A stretch of 64,000 bases of DNA. Origin: Odobenus rosmarus divergens (taxonomy: Eukaryota > Chordata > Mammalia > Carnivora > Odobenidae). The first letter of the stretch is position 1. Every line of letters starts with the position of its first letter. The translations under genes and the position numbers were made by a program. Below are positions 62,868 to 64,000 of the stretch, one piece after another. A model generated the notes under the pieces. That model ran no database searches. It was not told the DNA's origin and saw nothing but the letters and a program-made list of their open reading frames with translations. The stretch is from assembly GCF_000321225.1 (NCBI RefSeq), contig NW_004450267.1:6288066-6352065 (forward strand), in the 5' to 3' direction.

Positions 62868-64000
62868 GTGAGTGTTCCATTTAGGTCTCTGTCTCGTTGT
62901 GGCAAGCCATATAAGGAAGGAGCTGCAGCTGTAATAGGATGCCTGTAGCTTTTATAGGGGAATAATTTATGGGCAACATTATAATTCTTCGGGTTGTGAT
63001 CTTGATATTAAAAGACGTAAGCCATTAAAACATTGTATTATATAGCATTGGAAGAAATTCTGCCAGGGCACCTGGCTGGCTCAGTCGGTGGAGCATGCAG
63101 CTCTTGACCTCAGGGTTGTGAGTTTGAGCCCCACGTTGGGTGTACAGATTACTTAAAAATAAAATCTTTAAAAAAAAAAATTCTGCCAACATTGCTCTGT
63201 GTAGTGTCTTTTTGTTTATGTTAAGTCCAAATGAAAAAACATTATTCTTTGTGGTTGAAATAATGACCTTTGTCAGGTTTAATTTTACAAAGTATATTAT
63301 AGAAATTTTAGTTTACTTTGAAAAGCCATACGTAGTTAGAATTGGTTCATCTCTCCTAGGAAGGAGCTTTTGGTATACAGTGAATACTTGTGAAGAAAAT
63401 TCCATATCTTATTGTATGAATCTTAGATCATTTTTATAATCAGCTTTCTACTGTCCAACCATTTTATTGGAATAAAGTAGCTGTTGTAGTGAGAATACAC
63501 AATCTGGAAATAATGAAACAGTGACAGTACCACCATTTATCAGTCACTTCATAGTTAACAAGTACTTTGGTTTGTCTGAAAAGTCACAGATATATGTGGG
63601 AAAAGATCGTTGGCCACAAAACATGTATACACTGGGCTTGATTTATTTTTAAAACTCAGGGGAAATTCCCAGGCCATTTTCAGGGAGCAGGGTTCTCTAC
63701 TCCTCCACGTGAAGGGAAAAGTGTTTCTCTTAGTAAATTCCGGAGAGTGAGGAAGTGTTAGAGCAGTGATGCTTCAGGCTTCCCTCCAAGGGAAGGCATC
63801 CTATTTTATTGATAGATACCCAAGTTCCAGTGTGTGTTATGCAGATTTTAAATGTTGTTTGTTTTAGTTTGGTCTATTTCCTTTGTCGCCTGTTGAATTT
63901 TATCTATTTTTTATGTCAGAGAGAAATTTAAAGAAATATGACTTATGATCTAAAGAAATAATTTGCCTAATACTTCGCCTAGAAGTTTTCTATTTGATTA
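62868..64000 (+). other. SNX4: SNX4 intron 11 (start)
   Basis: Continues past the window edge. It contains one short SINE at 63066-63177 and otherwise unique sequence; the next exon is not seen. Confidence 0.75.
63066..63177 (+). mobile_element. SINEC, short form
   Basis: Sense copy; AAATTCTGCCA at 63055-63065 and 63178-63188. Confidence 0.92.

Noticed and set aside
63140..63439. 99-residue plus-strand frame downstream of exon 11
   Set aside because: It begins in a SINE tail and runs into AT-rich intron. It does not match the next SNX4 residues (TVRTFSL) and lacks an exon context.

Overview
This is a vertebrate nuclear window, and the interspersed repeats point to a carnivoran. More than sixty copies of the tRNA-Lys-derived carnivore SINE (SINEC) are spread over both strands, with carnivore-type LINE-1 fragments between them. 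The SINE consensus is the arctoid kind (bear, seal and weasel relatives). I saw no typical canid SINEC_Cf copy and no typical felid copy, so dog and cat are unlikely. There are two short runs of N (16399-16454 and 59327-59381), so this is a draft assembly.

The only protein-coding gene I can support is SNX4 (sorting nexin-4), on the + strand. The window holds its CpG-island promoter and the first eleven coding exons, residues 1-348 of a protein that is about 450 residues in mammals. The last coding exons lie past the right edge. All eleven exons join in one open frame with AG acceptors and GT donors. Exons 1-4 give the acidic, variable N-terminus and the PX domain with its PI3P-binding residues. 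Exons 5-11 give the linker and the first part of the BAR domain. SNX4 works on early and recycling endosomes, where SNX-BAR dimers bind PI3P and form tubules.

Layout: 1-2930 is upstream, repeat-rich DNA. 2930-3760 is the CpG island with exon 1. Intron 1 (3417-18859) carries a 2.8 kb antisense L1, two nested SINEs and several L1 remnants. Introns 2-4 are shorter, and intron 3 is only 77 bases. Intron 5 is mostly old or unique sequence. Introns 6-7 hold old repeats and scattered SINEs. Intron 8 (44086-57288) is mostly L1: two antisense L1 fragments with SINEs inside, and an old L1 between them. Introns 9-11 carry an old sense L1 and more SINEs.

I found no second gene, functional RNA gene, CRISPR array or unknown multi-gene system. 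The items worth a second look are local: a SINE ending 47 bases from the exon 9 acceptor, an antisense SINE with an acceptor-like site near exon 3, nested and same-site insertions that can be dated by target-site duplications, a double fold-back inside an L1, a 33-base dispersed repeat unrelated to SINEs, and an assembly gap with repeated flanks. Repeat family names rest on recognition by eye; edges without a stated target-site duplication are good to about 10-20 bases.
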